In this document: positions 1-8,739 of the stretch, piece after piece
Position numbering within the stretch: the stretch's first letter is position 1
Layout: the number at the start of each line of letters is the position of its first letter
NCBI RefSeq assembly: GCF_001439735.1
Contig: NZ_JYLN01000002.1
Location: forward strand, 620,001-684,000
Length of the DNA stretch: 64,000 nucleotides
From: Pseudomonas paralactis
Lineage (GTDB): Bacteria; Pseudomonadota; Gammaproteobacteria; Pseudomonadales; Pseudomonadaceae
Reading direction: 5' to 3'
Translations under genes and position numbers: made by a program
Notes under the pieces: model-generated
The model's database searches: none
What the model was told of the DNA's origin: nothing
Seen by the model: the letters and a program-made list of their open reading frames with translations, nothing else

Positions 1-92
1 TGACCTTGATTCGTCGATTGGCGGCTACGGCGTTTTTTGTGCTGGCAATCGTGGCGGTCTACAAAGCCATGCAAAGCAGTGGCTGGATCTAG
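1..92 (+). CDS. 3' end of a small membrane-protein gene (partial)
   Basis: An open frame enters from the left edge and stops at TAG (90-92). The visible residues begin TLIRRLAATAFFVLAIV and end SSGWI, a basic start followed by a hydrophobic stretch that looks like one membrane segment. The window opens with TG, so an ATG with its A just outside is possible and would make a 30-residue protein; equally it could be the tail of a longer protein. Family not recognised. Confidence 0.4.
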   Translation, partial: TLIRRLAATAFFVLAIVAVYKAMQSSGWI

Positions 93-107
93 TTTGCCTT
101 GATGCCT

Positions 108-206
108 GTAGGAGCGAGCTTGCTCGCGAGAAACGTCAACGATAACGCGTACTGCCTGAATAAACGCGGCGCCGGTGAGTTTTTCGCGAGCAAGCTCGCT
201 GCTACA
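108..206. repeat. REPIN (paired REP sequences), copy 1
   Basis: GTAGGAGCGAGCTTGCTCGCG at the left is mirrored by CGCGAGCAAGCTCGCTGCTAC at the right, with a spacer containing AACGTCAACGATAACGCG. Both ends are themselves imperfect palindromes, so the element can fold as a long hairpin. It lies 3' of the M48 protease gene. Six near-identical copies occur elsewhere in the window. Such elements are mobilised by RAYT transposases; none is encoded here. Confidence 0.9.
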
Positions 207-215
207 CGGCGCCCA

Positions 216-1034
216 TCAGGATTTTTTGGCCTGCTGGTACAGCGGCATTACCTTCGGAATCGCGGCCTGCAACGAAGCGATCCGGCTGTCGGAAGCCGGG
301 TGAGTGCTCATGAATTCCGGCGGCGCGCCTTCGGAAGCCTTGGCCATTTTATTCCACAGCGTGATCGCCGCGTTCGGGTTATATCCGGCACGCGCCGAAA
401 GCTCCAGGCCGATCAGGTCGGCTTCGTTTTCGTTGCTGCGGCTGTTGGGCAAGGTCATGCCATAGTTGGCCACGGTATCGGCCAGTGCCAGGCTGTCCTG
501 GCCGAGACCGAACAGGGCCCCGGCGCCCTGCTTGGCCATCTCGATACCGTATGCCTTGGACATCGCTTCACGACCATGCTCACGCAGGGCGTGGGCGATT
601 TCATGGCCCATCACTGCGGCCAACTCATCGTCGGTGAGCTTGAGGTTGTCGATCAACGCGCTGTACACCAGGATCTTGCCGCCAGGCCCGCAGTTGGCGT
701 TCATCTCGTCGCTTTTGATCAGGTTCACTTCCCAGTTCCACTGGGCGGCGTCCGCGCGAAAGGTCGGCGCCTGAGCGATCAGGCGCTTGGCGATGGCCTG
801 CACACGCTTGGCGTTGGCGCTGGTCTTGTCCAGAACGCCTTTGCCACTGGCTTCACCCAGGGTCTGCTGGTAGGACTGGGCATACATCTGGTCGACTTCC
901 TGGCTCGACAACATGCTGAACATGTATTGCTTGCGCTCAACCCCAACGGCTCCGCCGCTGGTCGTGTTGACCGACTGGCAACCCGCCAGCAACATCGCTG
1001 CAACCAAACCGCTTACCGCCAATGACTTCTTCAT
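216..1034 (-). CDS. M48 family metalloprotease, lipoprotein
   Basis: A 272-residue zinc metalloprotease of the M48 (Ste24/BepA/LoiP) type, likely acting in outer-membrane protein quality control. The HEIAH zinc motif lies near the middle and is followed by the downstream ENEAD glutamate motif, the usual third ligand. The N-terminus (MKKSLAVSGLVAAMLLAGC) is a lipoprotein signal with a lipobox cysteine. A start seven codons upstream is open, but AGGGAG seven bases before the ATG at 1034 supports the shorter form. No TPR region follows the catalytic domain, unlike BepA. It stands alone, followed by a REPIN. Confidence 0.9.
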   Translation of the reverse strand: MKKSLAVSGLVAAMLLAGCQSVNTTSGGAVGVERKQYMFSMLSSQEVDQMYAQSYQQTLGEASGKGVLDKTSANAKRVQAIAKRLIAQAPTFRADAAQWNWEVNLIKSDEMNANCGPGGKILVYSALIDNLKLTDDELAAVMGHEIAHALREHGREAMSKAYGIEMAKQGAGALFGLGQDSLALADTVANYGMTLPNSRSNENEADLIGLELSARAGYNPNAAITLWNKMAKASEGAPPEFMSTHPASDSRIASLQAAIPKVMPLYQQAKKS

Positions 1035-1143
1035 GAACACGCTCCCTGAAAACATGGCGCGTATCGTAGGCGGTCGTTGGTATTGGCGCCAGATACATCA
1101 GACATTTAACCGCTGATTTTCGGATACATCCCACAGTGCAGGC

Positions 1144-1764
1144 TCAAGCCGGGGTCAGGCACTCCGGCCCATTGAGCTTTGGATCATTGACCATATTGGC
1201 CAGCACGCGCTCACGCAAAGCGCTGGGCTCACCCGCCAGCAACCCTTGCAGCACCTGCAACGGCGTCTCGGGATCGAGCCAGGCGGCCTGCCCCGCCGCA
1301 TCAAGAATCAATGGCCGACGTTGGCTTTGCGCCGCCTGGGTGACCACCGCGGTACTCAGCCACACCTGCTCCTGCACGGGATACGCCTCCCAGATTGCGG
1401 CAAAAAACAAGGTAGAACCCTCCCCCGGCGTCAACCAATACGGGCGCTTGCGCTGGGTGCCGCGCCATTCGTAGAAACCGTTGGCCGGCAGCAAGCAGCG
1501 GCGCTGGCGGAACGCTTCACGGAACATCGGTTGTTCGGCCAGGGTTTCGGCGCGGGCATGGGCTGGGGTGCGCGACATGTCTGTCAGCCAGGGCGGCGTA
1601 AGGCCCCAACGGGCACGCGCCAGGGTGAGCTGGCCTTCGCTCAGGCGCTGGATCAGTACCGAATCATTCGGGGAAATGTTCCACTGGGCCTGCTGGTCGG
1701 CGGGGAAGCCCGGCAAGGCAGCAAAGGCAGGGTTCCAGCGAAACAGGGCATAACGTCCACACAT
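1144..1764 (-). CDS. SRAP-domain protein (HMCES/YedK-like), variant active site
   Basis: A 206-residue SOS-response-associated peptidase family member. The family covalently captures abasic sites in single-stranded DNA through Cys2, which is present here (MCGRYAL after Met removal). The family NGFYEW block supplies the glutamate (E99). Two other residues usual in YedK appear changed: the asparagine of NARxE reads His (H69 in HARAE), and the histidine before RRP is absent (SQRRP at 147-151). The start is set by the required MCGR; an open extension of 33 codons upstream is ignored. Activity may therefore be altered; family assignment is secure. Confidence 0.88.
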   Translation of the reverse strand: MCGRYALFRWNPAFAALPGFPADQQAQWNISPNDSVLIQRLSEGQLTLARARWGLTPPWLTDMSRTPAHARAETLAEQPMFREAFRQRRCLLPANGFYEWRGTQRKRPYWLTPGEGSTLFFAAIWEAYPVQEQVWLSTAVVTQAAQSQRRPLILDAAGQAAWLDPETPLQVLQGLLAGEPSALRERVLANMVNDPKLNGPECLTPA

Positions 1765-1801
1765 GGGGCAACACGACTCTTGGGGTAAACCGACCGACAG
1801 C

Positions 1802-2062
1802 CTAACAGACCAGTACGTCGGGGAAGCTGTCGGGTTCGTCGCCGGGCAACGGTTGCGCGCCAATATAGGCAGTAATCAGCTCTCGGGCATCAGCCGCCTG
1901 ATCGTTATCGACCTCCATCCCCAGCAAACCGAAGATTGGCAACTCGCCGGTACCACCGAGCAAGTGGCGCCCCACCAGGTGCGCTTCGATGCCTTCACTG
2001 GCAAGCATCTGCTGCAGCAACTCGCCCTCCATCAGGTTTTCCGGTTCGTAGATTCGCTGCAT
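1802..2062 (-). CDS. DUF2007-type small protein
   Basis: An 86-residue protein beginning MQRIYEPENLMEGELLQQM, with a central glycine-rich segment and an acidic end. This resembles the DUF2007 family (putative signal-transducing, PII-like fold), which has no proven role. It is read just after the CPXCG protein gene (12 bases apart) and the two are probably cotranscribed. Function unknown. Confidence 0.75.
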   Translation of the reverse strand: MQRIYEPENLMEGELLQQMLASEGIEAHLVGRHLLGGTGELPIFGLLGMEVDNDQAADARELITAYIGAQPLPGDEPDSFPDVLVC

Positions 2063-2074
2063 GGGGCTTACCTG

Positions 2075-2257
2075 CTATTCATTTTCGCTGCGGGTTTCAA
2101 GCATCCACTCTTCACCATGAACTTGCAGGTCGAACGTGATCGGCCGGCAACACACTTGGCAGTCTTCTATATAGGTCTGGTCCCCGCCAGACAAATCCAC
2201 GGTTGTCTCGACCGCTTCGCCACAATAAGGACAATCGTACAGCGCAGTTTCCAGCAT
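2075..2257 (-). CDS. CPXCG motif-containing cysteine-rich protein
   Basis: A 60-residue protein with CPYCG near residue 9 and CQVCC near residue 33, four or more cysteines spaced as for one bound metal, probably zinc. It belongs to the small CPXCG family of gammaproteobacteria; role unknown. GGGAG six bases before the ATG sets the start. It heads a two-gene unit with the DUF2007 protein and is divergent from the acyltransferase gene. Confidence 0.85.
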   Translation of the reverse strand: MLETALYDCPYCGEAVETTVDLSGGDQTYIEDCQVCCRPITFDLQVHGEEWMLETRSENE

Positions 2258-2388
2258 CGCAGTCTCCCAGGTGACTTGTGCGTATAATCGCCGGTCTATT
2301 TACAGGGCTATTCCGGCAGAGCCAGTTTACTCACGCCGCCCCTGCTATTTCCTTTACTTACCCTAGCCGTTTCTAACAAGAGAGCATG

Positions 2389-3552
2389 ATGGGCGAATTC
2401 GATACCATCCGACCTTACAACGACAGCGAAGTCCCGGCAGTGCTGGCGCGTCTGTTCAGTGACAAGGCCTTTCTGGACATCCTGACCCACTTTCGCTTCC
2501 CGCGCTTTGCCGGCGCCCTGGGCTGGTTGCTCAAGCCGATGATCGCGCGCAAATTGCGCCGTGAGTTTGCCGGCGTCACCACCGTGGCGACGCTGCAAGA
2601 CAAAGTCGAGTACTACGTCGACCACACCATTGACCGGGCGACCGACGGCGTGACCTACACCGGCGTCGAGCAGCTCAAATCCGGCACCGCTTATCTGTTT
2701 TTGGCCAACCACCGCGACATCGTGATGGACCCGGCCTTCGTCAACTATGCCGTATACCACGCCGGCCTGCCGACGCCACGCATCGCCATCGGTGACAACC
2801 TGCTGCAAAAGCCGTTTGTCAGCGACCTGATGCGCCTGAACAAGAGTTTCATCGTGCACCGTTCGATCACCGGGCGAAAGGAGAAGATGGCGGCCTACAA
2901 CCTGCTGTCGGCCTATATCAACCACTCGATCCGCAACGACTGCCAGTCGATCTGGATCGCCCAGGCCGAAGGCCGGGCCAAGGATGGTGATGACCGTACC
3001 GAATCGGCAATCCTCAAAATGTTCCACGTCAGCCGCAAGGACGAGCCGTTTGCCGAGGTCATTCAGTCGTTGAACCTGACGCCGGTGTCCATCAGCTACG
3101 AGTACGACCCTTGCGATGCCGCCAAGGCCCGCGAGCTGTACATCCGCGCCACCACCGGCACCTACACCAAGGCGCCGGGCGAGGACGACGTGAGCATTGC
3201 CCTGGGTATCACCGGCTACAAAGGCCGGGTGCACGTGAATTTTGCGCCGCCGATTACCGAGCGCTTCGAAGATACCAAGCTGCTGGCAGTGGAAATGGAT
3301 CGGCAGATCCTCGGTGGCTACCGCTTATTCCCGGTGCATTACCTGGCGTACGCGCAGTGGAGCGATGCCGACCCGCAACTGCAGGTGCCCAAAGCGGCGG
3401 ACGTATTCCCGGCCGATGAGCTGGCCAAGGCCAAGGCGGAATGGGAGCGGCGCTTGAATGAGTGCCCGGCGGAGCACCGGCCTTATCTGGTGGTGCAGTA
3501 TGCGACGCCGGTACGCAATCAGTATCGGGTCAAGGCCGGGATCCCCCTGTAA
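2389..3552 (+). CDS. 1-acyl-sn-glycerol-3-phosphate acyltransferase family protein
   Basis: A 387-residue PlsC-like acyltransferase. The acyl-acceptor block reads NHRDIVMD (about residue 107), a variant of the usual NHxxxxD; a later AEGRAKDGDD segment fits the phosphate-binding EGTR region. It probably acylates a lysophospholipid or glycerol phosphate at the inner membrane, although no clear membrane span is seen. Two adjacent ATGs (2386 and 2389) are possible; the second has the better spacing from AAGAGAG. It stands alone. Exact substrate cannot be told. Confidence 0.8.
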   Translation: MGEFDTIRPYNDSEVPAVLARLFSDKAFLDILTHFRFPRFAGALGWLLKPMIARKLRREFAGVTTVATLQDKVEYYVDHTIDRATDGVTYTGVEQLKSGTAYLFLANHRDIVMDPAFVNYAVYHAGLPTPRIAIGDNLLQKPFVSDLMRLNKSFIVHRSITGRKEKMAAYNLLSAYINHSIRNDCQSIWIAQAEGRAKDGDDRTESAILKMFHVSRKDEPFAEVIQSLNLTPVSISYEYDPCDAAKARELYIRATTGTYTKAPGEDDVSIALGITGYKGRVHVNFAPPITERFEDTKLLAVEMDRQILGGYRLFPVHYLAYAQWSDADPQLQVPKAADVFPADELAKAKAEWERRLNECPAEHRPYLVVQYATPVRNQYRVKAGIPL

Positions 3553-3611
3553 TATGTGCCCCTACAGGGGATATGTGGCAGGCGCTGATTCTACGGGCAG
3601 TACATGGCCAG

Positions 3612-3700
3612 TGTGGGAGCTGGCTCGCCTGCGATAGCAGTGATTCAGTTAAAGACTCAGTGGCTGATACACCGCCTTCGCGGGCAAGCCCGCTCCCACA
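3612..3700. repeat. REP pair, TGTGGGAGC family
   Basis: TGTGGGAGCTGGCTCGCC at the left pairs with GGGCAAGCCCGCTCCCACA at the right across a 50-base spacer. This is a second REP family, different from the GTAGGAGCGAGC copies. It lies between the acyltransferase gene and the convergent small membrane-protein gene. Confidence 0.8.
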
Positions 3701-3718
3701 TTTGGTTTTGCAGTGAAA

Positions 3719-3967
3719 TTAGAAATGGGTGCTGAGCCAGGAGATTGCCAGGGCCAGGCCAAGGCAGCCGAACCCGACGCGGTATGCCTGACGATGCGCC
3801 CGTTCAGTGTGCGTATCCAGAAAGAGCATCGGCTGGTCGATAGCGCGCTCTTCGCTGCGCATGGCCAAATCGGCCATCGCACGTTGCGCATGCAAGCGGG
3901 TGATGAACAGCACCAGGGCGCCCGAGCAGGCAACCAACAGGGCAATAGCATTGATGAGCAGCGCCAT
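3719..3967 (-). CDS. small two-span membrane protein, unknown
   Basis: An 82-residue protein with one hydrophobic segment at the N-terminus (about 2-22) and another at the C-terminus (about 62-80), joined by a charged loop rich in Arg, Glu and Asp. GAGG six bases before the ATG supports the start. No family recognised. Convergent with the acyltransferase gene. Confidence 0.6.
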   Translation of the reverse strand: MALLINAIALLVACSGALVLFITRLHAQRAMADLAMRSEERAIDQPMLFLDTHTERAHRQAYRVGFGCLGLALAISWLSTHF

Positions 3968-4149
3968 CGCAAACCTCGGCGAATCAGTATTCGGATATCA
4001 GTCCAGATACCAACCTGAACGATAGTCGCCTCCTGCGCCGTTAATGCTCCTTCTCCGTTGACGGTTAATGTATCCAGTAATTTACAGCGTCACCTGAACG
4101 TCACCTTAACAAGCCACTCTGTTGCCCTTCGACGCTTGAGGAGCTTGTC

Positions 4150-4359
4150 ATGTTGCATGCGCAAAACCAGGATCGGCTGTATCTGATCGCCCAAAGCGAT
4201 GAGCAAGAGGCGCTGGTCGGCAGCCTTGCGTTCAACGTTCAGGACCGCCATTGGCTGGTGTATTGCGCCCTCGGCGGGCACCAACATGCCGACCTGCCGG
4301 AGCTGGATTTTCTTACCGGCGTGAGCATGCTGGACTTTTATGTCGATACGGCCGCCTGA
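4150..4359 (+). CDS. small conserved-type protein, unknown
   Basis: A 69-residue soluble acidic protein without cysteines, starting MLHAQNQDRLYLIAQ. GAGGAG seven bases before the ATG at 4150 and a strong terminator 16 bases after the stop both argue that it is a real gene. Function not recognised. Confidence 0.6.
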   Translation: MLHAQNQDRLYLIAQSDEQEALVGSLAFNVQDRHWLVYCALGGHQHADLPELDFLTGVSMLDFYVDTAA

Positions 4360-4375
4360 CCAAACTACAGGCACA

Positions 4376-4411
4376 AAAAAACCGGGCTCAGTGATGAGCC
4401 CGGTTTTTTTA
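4376..4411. terminator. bidirectional Rho-independent terminator
   Basis: ACCGGGCTCA pairs with TGAGCCCGGT around a four-base loop, with an A-run before and a T-run after. It serves both the plus-strand 69-residue gene and the convergent lipoprotein gene. Confidence 0.92.
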
Positions 4412-4419
4412 TAACCGGC

Positions 4420-5004
4420 TTATTGCGCGCTGAGCAGTTGACCGATGCTTGGGTCCTTGAACAGGCGGGTCAAGGCATCACTGAGCACATCGCTGACCAA
4501 TTTAGTGTTGGTTTCCTGGTTGGGCGACATGCCAAAGCGCTGGTTCAGCGAAGCAGCGTAGCGACCACTGTAGCGACGGGTACCGGCGCTGACGTCAGAC
4601 TTGAAGGTCGCGCCGATGGAGGCTTCGGTCACATACAGCCCCTCTTTGGGCGATTGGTACTTCAGCTCGGCCAGGGTCACGGTCAGTTGCGGCACACCTG
4701 GCGAGTTGGTCGGCGTAAAGCCCAGCAAACGCACAGCAGCTTCAGCCTGGGCCTGCAGCTTGGGCAGCACATCCTGGCCGGTCACCGAAATCAGTGCGGT
4801 CTCCGGGTACAGGCCGCCACGCGAGCCCAGGGTCGGCGACGGACGCCCGTCGACCACGCGTACCGAGACCGGCTGGCCATGGCCTACCGCAGCCAACGGC
4901 GCAGTGACTTTAGGTTGCGGGCTGAGTTGTTGCGGGCTGTTGGCGCAGCCAACCAGGGTCAAACTGGTCACAGTGATCAAACCGAACAACAGGCGTTGCA
5001 ACAT
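4420..5004 (-). CDS. YajG-family lipoprotein
   Basis: A 194-residue predicted outer-membrane lipoprotein. The signal (MLQRLLFGLITVTSLTLVGC) ends in a VGC lipobox; the mature part resembles the YajG family, whose role is unclear. Two starts are possible, at 5010 (MSMLQ) and 5004 (MLQ); GGAG lies eight bases before the second but only two before the first, so the second is preferred. Monocistronic, ending at the shared terminator. Confidence 0.8.
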   Translation of the reverse strand: MLQRLLFGLITVTSLTLVGCANSPQQLSPQPKVTAPLAAVGHGQPVSVRVVDGRPSPTLGSRGGLYPETALISVTGQDVLPKLQAQAEAAVRLLGFTPTNSPGVPQLTVTLAELKYQSPKEGLYVTEASIGATFKSDVSAGTRRYSGRYAASLNQRFGMSPNQETNTKLVSDVLSDALTRLFKDPSIGQLLSAQ

Positions 5005-5186
5005 ACTCATTTCTCCAGGACTAGGCGCAGACAGGTCGCCAGTATAACGGTGCACGCACGCCACTCACCAGCAATCCTGAACGGTGGCTGAAGCCAAGGG
5101 CAAATTACAAATTCGCATAAATTGGTCACCGCAGTGTCATGCCACACTGGCACTCTTCAAGCATGTAACACACCAGGTACACAGCC

Positions 5187-5420
5187 ATGCGCCTTCTCAA
5201 GACCCTGTTCATGTCACACGCCCGTCATCGCCACTTTGCCCTGCTCGACGCCCAGGGCCATTGCCAGGCATTCAAGCAATGCAGCCTGCCGCCCGTCGGT
5301 GAAGGTTGGGTTGAAGTGACCGAGACTCACCTGGGCTGGATGCACCGCCCCCTGCCGGCCAGCGCCCGGGTCAGCCCGCAGGTTTTTCGCGCACAACATC
5401 GGCAAGCGTTGGCCTCCTGA
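5187..5420 (+). CDS. small hypothetical protein
   Basis: A 77-residue basic protein with several His and Trp residues (MRLLKTLFMSHARHRHFALL...), no signal peptide or membrane span. Codon use fits the surrounding genes. No family recognised, and no strong ribosome-binding site is visible, so the call is tentative. Confidence 0.45.
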   Translation: MRLLKTLFMSHARHRHFALLDAQGHCQAFKQCSLPPVGEGWVEVTETHLGWMHRPLPASARVSPQVFRAQHRQALAS

Positions 5421-6147
5421 CCGGGACCCGAATAAAAGTCATAAAACACGCCCATTTCCTTGGCGTTCTTCGCTACAATCTCCCCCCGATTATAAGGACG
5501 TCTCCTGATCGGGCCCCGCAGCATCGTTAATGCCCAGGCATTAACCCCCAAATCGCCCACAGAGAGCCGCCCACACAGATCGAGTGAAGCTGGCGTGCTT
5601 GCTGTTTCCTTTGCAAACCACCCCGCCTTTTATCGAATCTGCCAGAGCTGCCATTGCGCTCGGCCACTTGTGTTGTTTGCCCGTTTTGCCGCGTGTCGGC
5701 AAAGGTTTACGGGCCAGGTGCCAGGCTGGGGCAGCCCTTTTTTGAGGTTCACGTCTTCAAAAGAGCGTGAAAAAACGGGTTTTCACAACTTCACAAGAGT
5801 GTGGCGAGCAAATGAATAGTTTGGCGTTTGTACAAGCACCATCAGCGTCTGGGTCAGCCCAATTACACAGGATCGAGCCTTCCTCAAAAACCGGAGCTTG
5901 AGCCTGTCCGCTACGGATTGGTTGCACGAATCGCACGCTTTGACCATAAGTCGAATTGCCACAGGCGCCCATGAATGCGTTCATAGGCAGATTAGCCCGG
6001 CAGGAAGCGTGTGCTGAAGTTGCAAAGAATTGCGAAACGGACATGGCGATCCTGGCCATGGGTAACCTGGGGCAACACGTGAACCGCCCCGTCACTCCTG
6101 GCAGCCATGCCGTCAATTTGGTGCTGCAGATTTTGGAGACGCGTTAA
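5421..6147. other. 727-base leader/intergenic region before mqo, no firm gene
   Basis: No convincing gene was seen. The segment holds a perfect 9-bp inverted repeat GTTAATGCC-CA-GGCATTAAC (5526-5545) and lower-GC stretches. A plus-strand frame of 58 codons from ATG 5971 ends in TAA directly abutting the mqo ATG (TAAATG) and could be a leader peptide translated into mqo; this is only a possibility. Confidence 0.4.
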
Positions 6148-7686
6148 ATGGCGCATAACGAAGCAGTCGACGTAGTTCTGGTAGGGGCCGGCATCATGAG
6201 TGCCACCCTGGCCGTACTGCTCAAAGAGCTCGACCCCGGCCTCAAGCTGGAAGTCGTTGAGCTGATGGATTCGGGTGCCGCGGAGAGTTCCAACCCGTGG
6301 AACAACGCCGGTACCGGCCATGCCGGGCTGTGTGAGCTGAACTACACGCCGCAGGCCGCCGATGGCTCCATCGATATCAAGAAAGCCGTGCACATCAACA
6401 CCCAGTTCGAGGTGTCGAAGCAGTTTTGGGCTTACCTGACCAAGAAAGGCACCTTTGGCTCGTCCAGGTCGTTCATCAGCCCGGTCCCGCACCTGAGCTT
6501 CGTGCAGGGCGACAAAGGCGTGTCCTTCCTCAAGAAGCGCTTTGAGACCCTCAGCCAGCACCACGCGTTTTCGGATATGCATTACACCGAAGACCGCAGT
6601 GAGATGGCCGAGTGGATGCCGCTAATGATGCCGGGCCGCCCGCTCGACGAAAAAATCGCCGCTACCCGCGTGATGAACGGCACCGACGTCAACTTCGGTG
6701 CCCTGACCAATCAGTTGCTCAGCCACCTGACCAGCTCTGCGGATGCCCAGGTCAAGTACTGCAAGCGCGTCACCGGCCTCAAGCGCAACGGCGCCGGCTG
6801 GACCGTGAGCATCAAGGACGTTAACAGCGGCAACAGCCGCGAAGTGGACGCCAAGTTCGTGTTCCTTGGCGCAGGTGGCGCGGCTCTGCCGCTGCTGCAA
6901 GCCTCGGGCATCGAAGAGAGCAAAGGCTTCGGCGGCTTCCCGGTCAGTGGCCAGTGGCTGCGTTGCGACAACCCGGAAGTGGTCAAGCAGCACCAGGCCA
7001 AGGTTTACAGCCAGGCCGCCGTGGGCTCGCCGCCCATGTCCGTGCCGCACCTGGACACCCGCGTAGTGGATGGCAAGAAATCCCTGCTGTTCGGGCCATA
7101 CGCAGGCTTTACCACCAAGTTCCTCAAACACGGCTCGTTCCTTGACCTGCCGATGTCGATTCGCGCCGGCAACATCGGCCCGATGCTGGCCGTGGCCCGC
7201 GACAACATGGACCTGACCAAGTACCTGGTCAGCGAAGTACGCCAGTCCATGGAACAGCGCCTGGAATCCCTGCGTCGCTTCTACCCCGAGGCGAAAGCCG
7301 AAGACTGGCGCCTGGAAGTGGCCGGCCAGCGGGTGCAAATCATCAAGAAAGACCCGAAGAAAGGCGGCGTGCTGCAGTTCGGCACCGAACTGGTTGCTGC
7401 CAAGGACGGTTCGCTTGCGGCGCTGTTGGGCGCGTCTCCTGGTGCTTCGGTCACCGTCTCGATCATGCTGGAGCTGATCGAGCGCTGCTTCCCGGAGAAA
7501 ACTGCCGGTGAATGGGCGAGCAAGCTGCACGAGATCTTCCCGGCGCGGGAAAAGGTTCTGGAGACGGACGCCGAGCTGTATCGCAAGATCAACACGCAAA
7601 ACAACATCAGCCTTGAGCTGGTGGACCCTGTAGGAGCGAGCTCGCTCGCGAAAAACGTCAACGATAACGCAGCGCAAGTGGATTAA
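6148..7686 (+). CDS. mqo: malate:quinone oxidoreductase
   Basis: A 512-residue FAD enzyme that oxidises malate to oxaloacetate and passes electrons to quinone at the inner membrane, replacing or supplementing soluble malate dehydrogenase. The dinucleotide-binding start [14 protein letters not shown] and the Mqo block [20 protein letters not shown] are clear. GGAG lies upstream of the ATG. The last 18 residues, from V495 ([14 protein letters not shown]...), are translated from the left half of a REPIN that overlaps the 3' end, so the native tail has been replaced. A terminator follows. Confidence 0.97.
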   Translation: MAHNEAVDVVLVGAGIMSATLAVLLKELDPGLKLEVVELMDSGAAESSNPWNNAGTGHAGLCELNYTPQAADGSIDIKKAVHINTQFEVSKQFWAYLTKKGTFGSSRSFISPVPHLSFVQGDKGVSFLKKRFETLSQHHAFSDMHYTEDRSEMAEWMPLMMPGRPLDEKIAATRVMNGTDVNFGALTNQLLSHLTSSADAQVKYCKRVTGLKRNGAGWTVSIKDVNSGNSREVDAKFVFLGAGGAALPLLQASGIEESKGFGGFPVSGQWLRCDNPEVVKQHQAKVYSQAAVGSPPMSVPHLDTRVVDGKKSLLFGPYAGFTTKFLKHGSFLDLPMSIRAGNIGPMLAVARDNMDLTKYLVSEVRQSMEQRLESLRRFYPEAKAEDWRLEVAGQRVQIIKKDPKKGGVLQFGTELVAAKDGSLAALLGASPGASVTVSIMLELIERCFPEKTAGEWASKLHEIFPAREKVLETDAELYRKINTQNNISLELVDPVGASSLAKNVNDNAAQVD

Positions 7687-7718
7687 CGCAGGCTCTTCGC
7701 GAGCAAGCTCGCGCCTAC
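7630..7718. repeat. REPIN copy 2, overlapping the mqo 3' end
   Basis: GTAGGAGCGAGCTCGCTCGCG at 7630 and CGCGAGCAAGCTCGCGCCTAC ending at 7718. The left half lies inside the mqo reading frame (codons 495-512 and the stop); the right half lies between the stop and the terminator. The spacer is shorter than in the other copies. Confidence 0.9.
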
Positions 7719-7730
7719 CGTTGAAAGCAA

Positions 7731-7766
7731 AACGCCCCGGCCTCTCATGAGGCCGGGGCGTTTTTT
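7731..7766. terminator. Rho-independent terminator after mqo
   Basis: ACGCCCCGGCCTC pairs with GAGGCCGGGGCGT around a short ATGA/TCAT centre, followed by six T and preceded by an A-run, so it can act for mqo and for the convergent PA4642-type gene. Confidence 0.93.
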
Positions 7767-7780
7767 CGTGGCTCGGATAA

Positions 7781-8068
7781 TCAGCCGCGGGCTTTGTCGA
7801 TCAGCTCGATGTATTCGGCGGCGTTGCGCTGGTCCTTGATCAGGTCGACAAAGGTCTGGCCATGCTCATCCTGGCCATCCAGGTCCAGGCCTGCTTCTTT
7901 GAAAAAGCCCAGGAAACGCTCGAAATCGTCGATACGCAGGCCGCGATAGGCCTTGATCAGTTTGTGCAGGGACGGTGAAGTCGCATCAACCGGCTCAAAG
8001 TCCAGGAACAACTTGATTTGGTCGTCACCGATCTCGTCGCCAATCACCTGTTTCTTATCTTTACGCAT
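7781..8068 (-). CDS. PA4642-family protein
   Basis: A 95-residue acidic and basic soluble protein (MRKDKKQVIGDEIGDDQIK...) that matches the small PA4642 family of pseudomonads, as does its place next to mqo. Role unknown. It ends at the shared terminator. Confidence 0.75.
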   Translation of the reverse strand: MRKDKKQVIGDEIGDDQIKLFLDFEPVDATSPSLHKLIKAYRGLRIDDFERFLGFFKEAGLDLDGQDEHGQTFVDLIKDQRNAAEYIELIDKARG

Positions 8069-8154
8069 TACCGACTCCAGCCTGCAGACATTTACACGGG
8101 GCTAGAAGTCTACCTGCGCGACGCAGTATGTGGGAGGGGCTTGCCCTAATACCT

Positions 8155-8253
8155 GTAGGAGCGAGCTTGCTCGCGAAAAGCTCTAAGGCGCCGCGTTCAT
8201 TCAGGAAGCACGCGTTATCGTTGACGTTTTTCGCGAGCAAGCTCGCTCCTGCA
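8155..8253. repeat. REPIN copy 3
   Basis: GTAGGAGCGAGCTTGCTCGCG ... CGCGAGCAAGCTCGCTCCTGC. The spacer carries the AACGTCAACGATAACGCG core in the reverse orientation relative to copy 1. A fragment of the TGTGGGAG family (about 8128-8146) lies just upstream. Placed between the PA4642-type gene and the cupin gene. Confidence 0.9.
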
Positions 8254-8268
8254 TTTGGATGTCAGTGT

Positions 8269-8736
8269 TCAATCGAACTGGGCAAGCATCCAGCGGTGAT
8301 ACTCCGCCATCCCCACCTCGCCTTCACGAGGCGCCCAGCTTGCCAGTTCGCCATCGCCAACAGGACGATAAGGGCCTGCTTTGCATTCAAACATGATGCT
8401 GTCTGGCTCCAGCACCACCAGGCCATGAAAAACGCCGGGCGACAGGTCGACGCCCTGGCATTCCCCGCCCGCTTCCAACACACGCTTGCTGAGCAGTTCG
8501 CCGGTCTCGCTGAAAATCAGGATTCCCAGACGCCCCTTGAGCACCAGCAAGGTCTCGGCCTTATCGGCGCTCAGGTGACGATGAGGCTGCACATAGGTGC
8601 TGGGCTGCAAGCCGACTGCCATGCGATGACAAGGCTCTTGCATCTCATGGAAGTTGACGTTCTGACGCCCACGGGGGTTGGCGGCCGCTTTCTCGGCCAA
8701 TTCGGCAAACAGAGTCTGATCAAGAAAGCGGGCCAT
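8269..8736 (-). CDS. WbuC-family cupin metalloprotein
   Basis: A 155-residue single-domain cupin. The first cupin block holds QPHRHLSADKAETLLVLKG (two His and a Glu ligand) and the second PGVFHGLVVLEP. WbuC proteins occur near surface-polysaccharide genes in other bacteria, but here the partner is the hypoxanthine phosphoribosyltransferase gene, whose stop lies three bases upstream, so the two are cotranscribed. Substrate unknown. Confidence 0.82.
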   Translation of the reverse strand: MARFLDQTLFAELAEKAAANPRGRQNVNFHEMQEPCHRMAVGLQPSTYVQPHRHLSADKAETLLVLKGRLGILIFSETGELLSKRVLEAGGECQGVDLSPGVFHGLVVLEPDSIMFECKAGPYRPVGDGELASWAPREGEVGMAEYHRWMLAQFD

Positions 8737-8739
8737 CGA

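Noticed and set aside
5757..6116. 119-codon minus-strand frame in the mqo leader
   Set aside because: No ribosome site, no motif and no terminator; treated as chance.
6622..7677. 351-codon minus-strand frame opposite mqo
   Set aside because: Shadow of the mqo coding frame.
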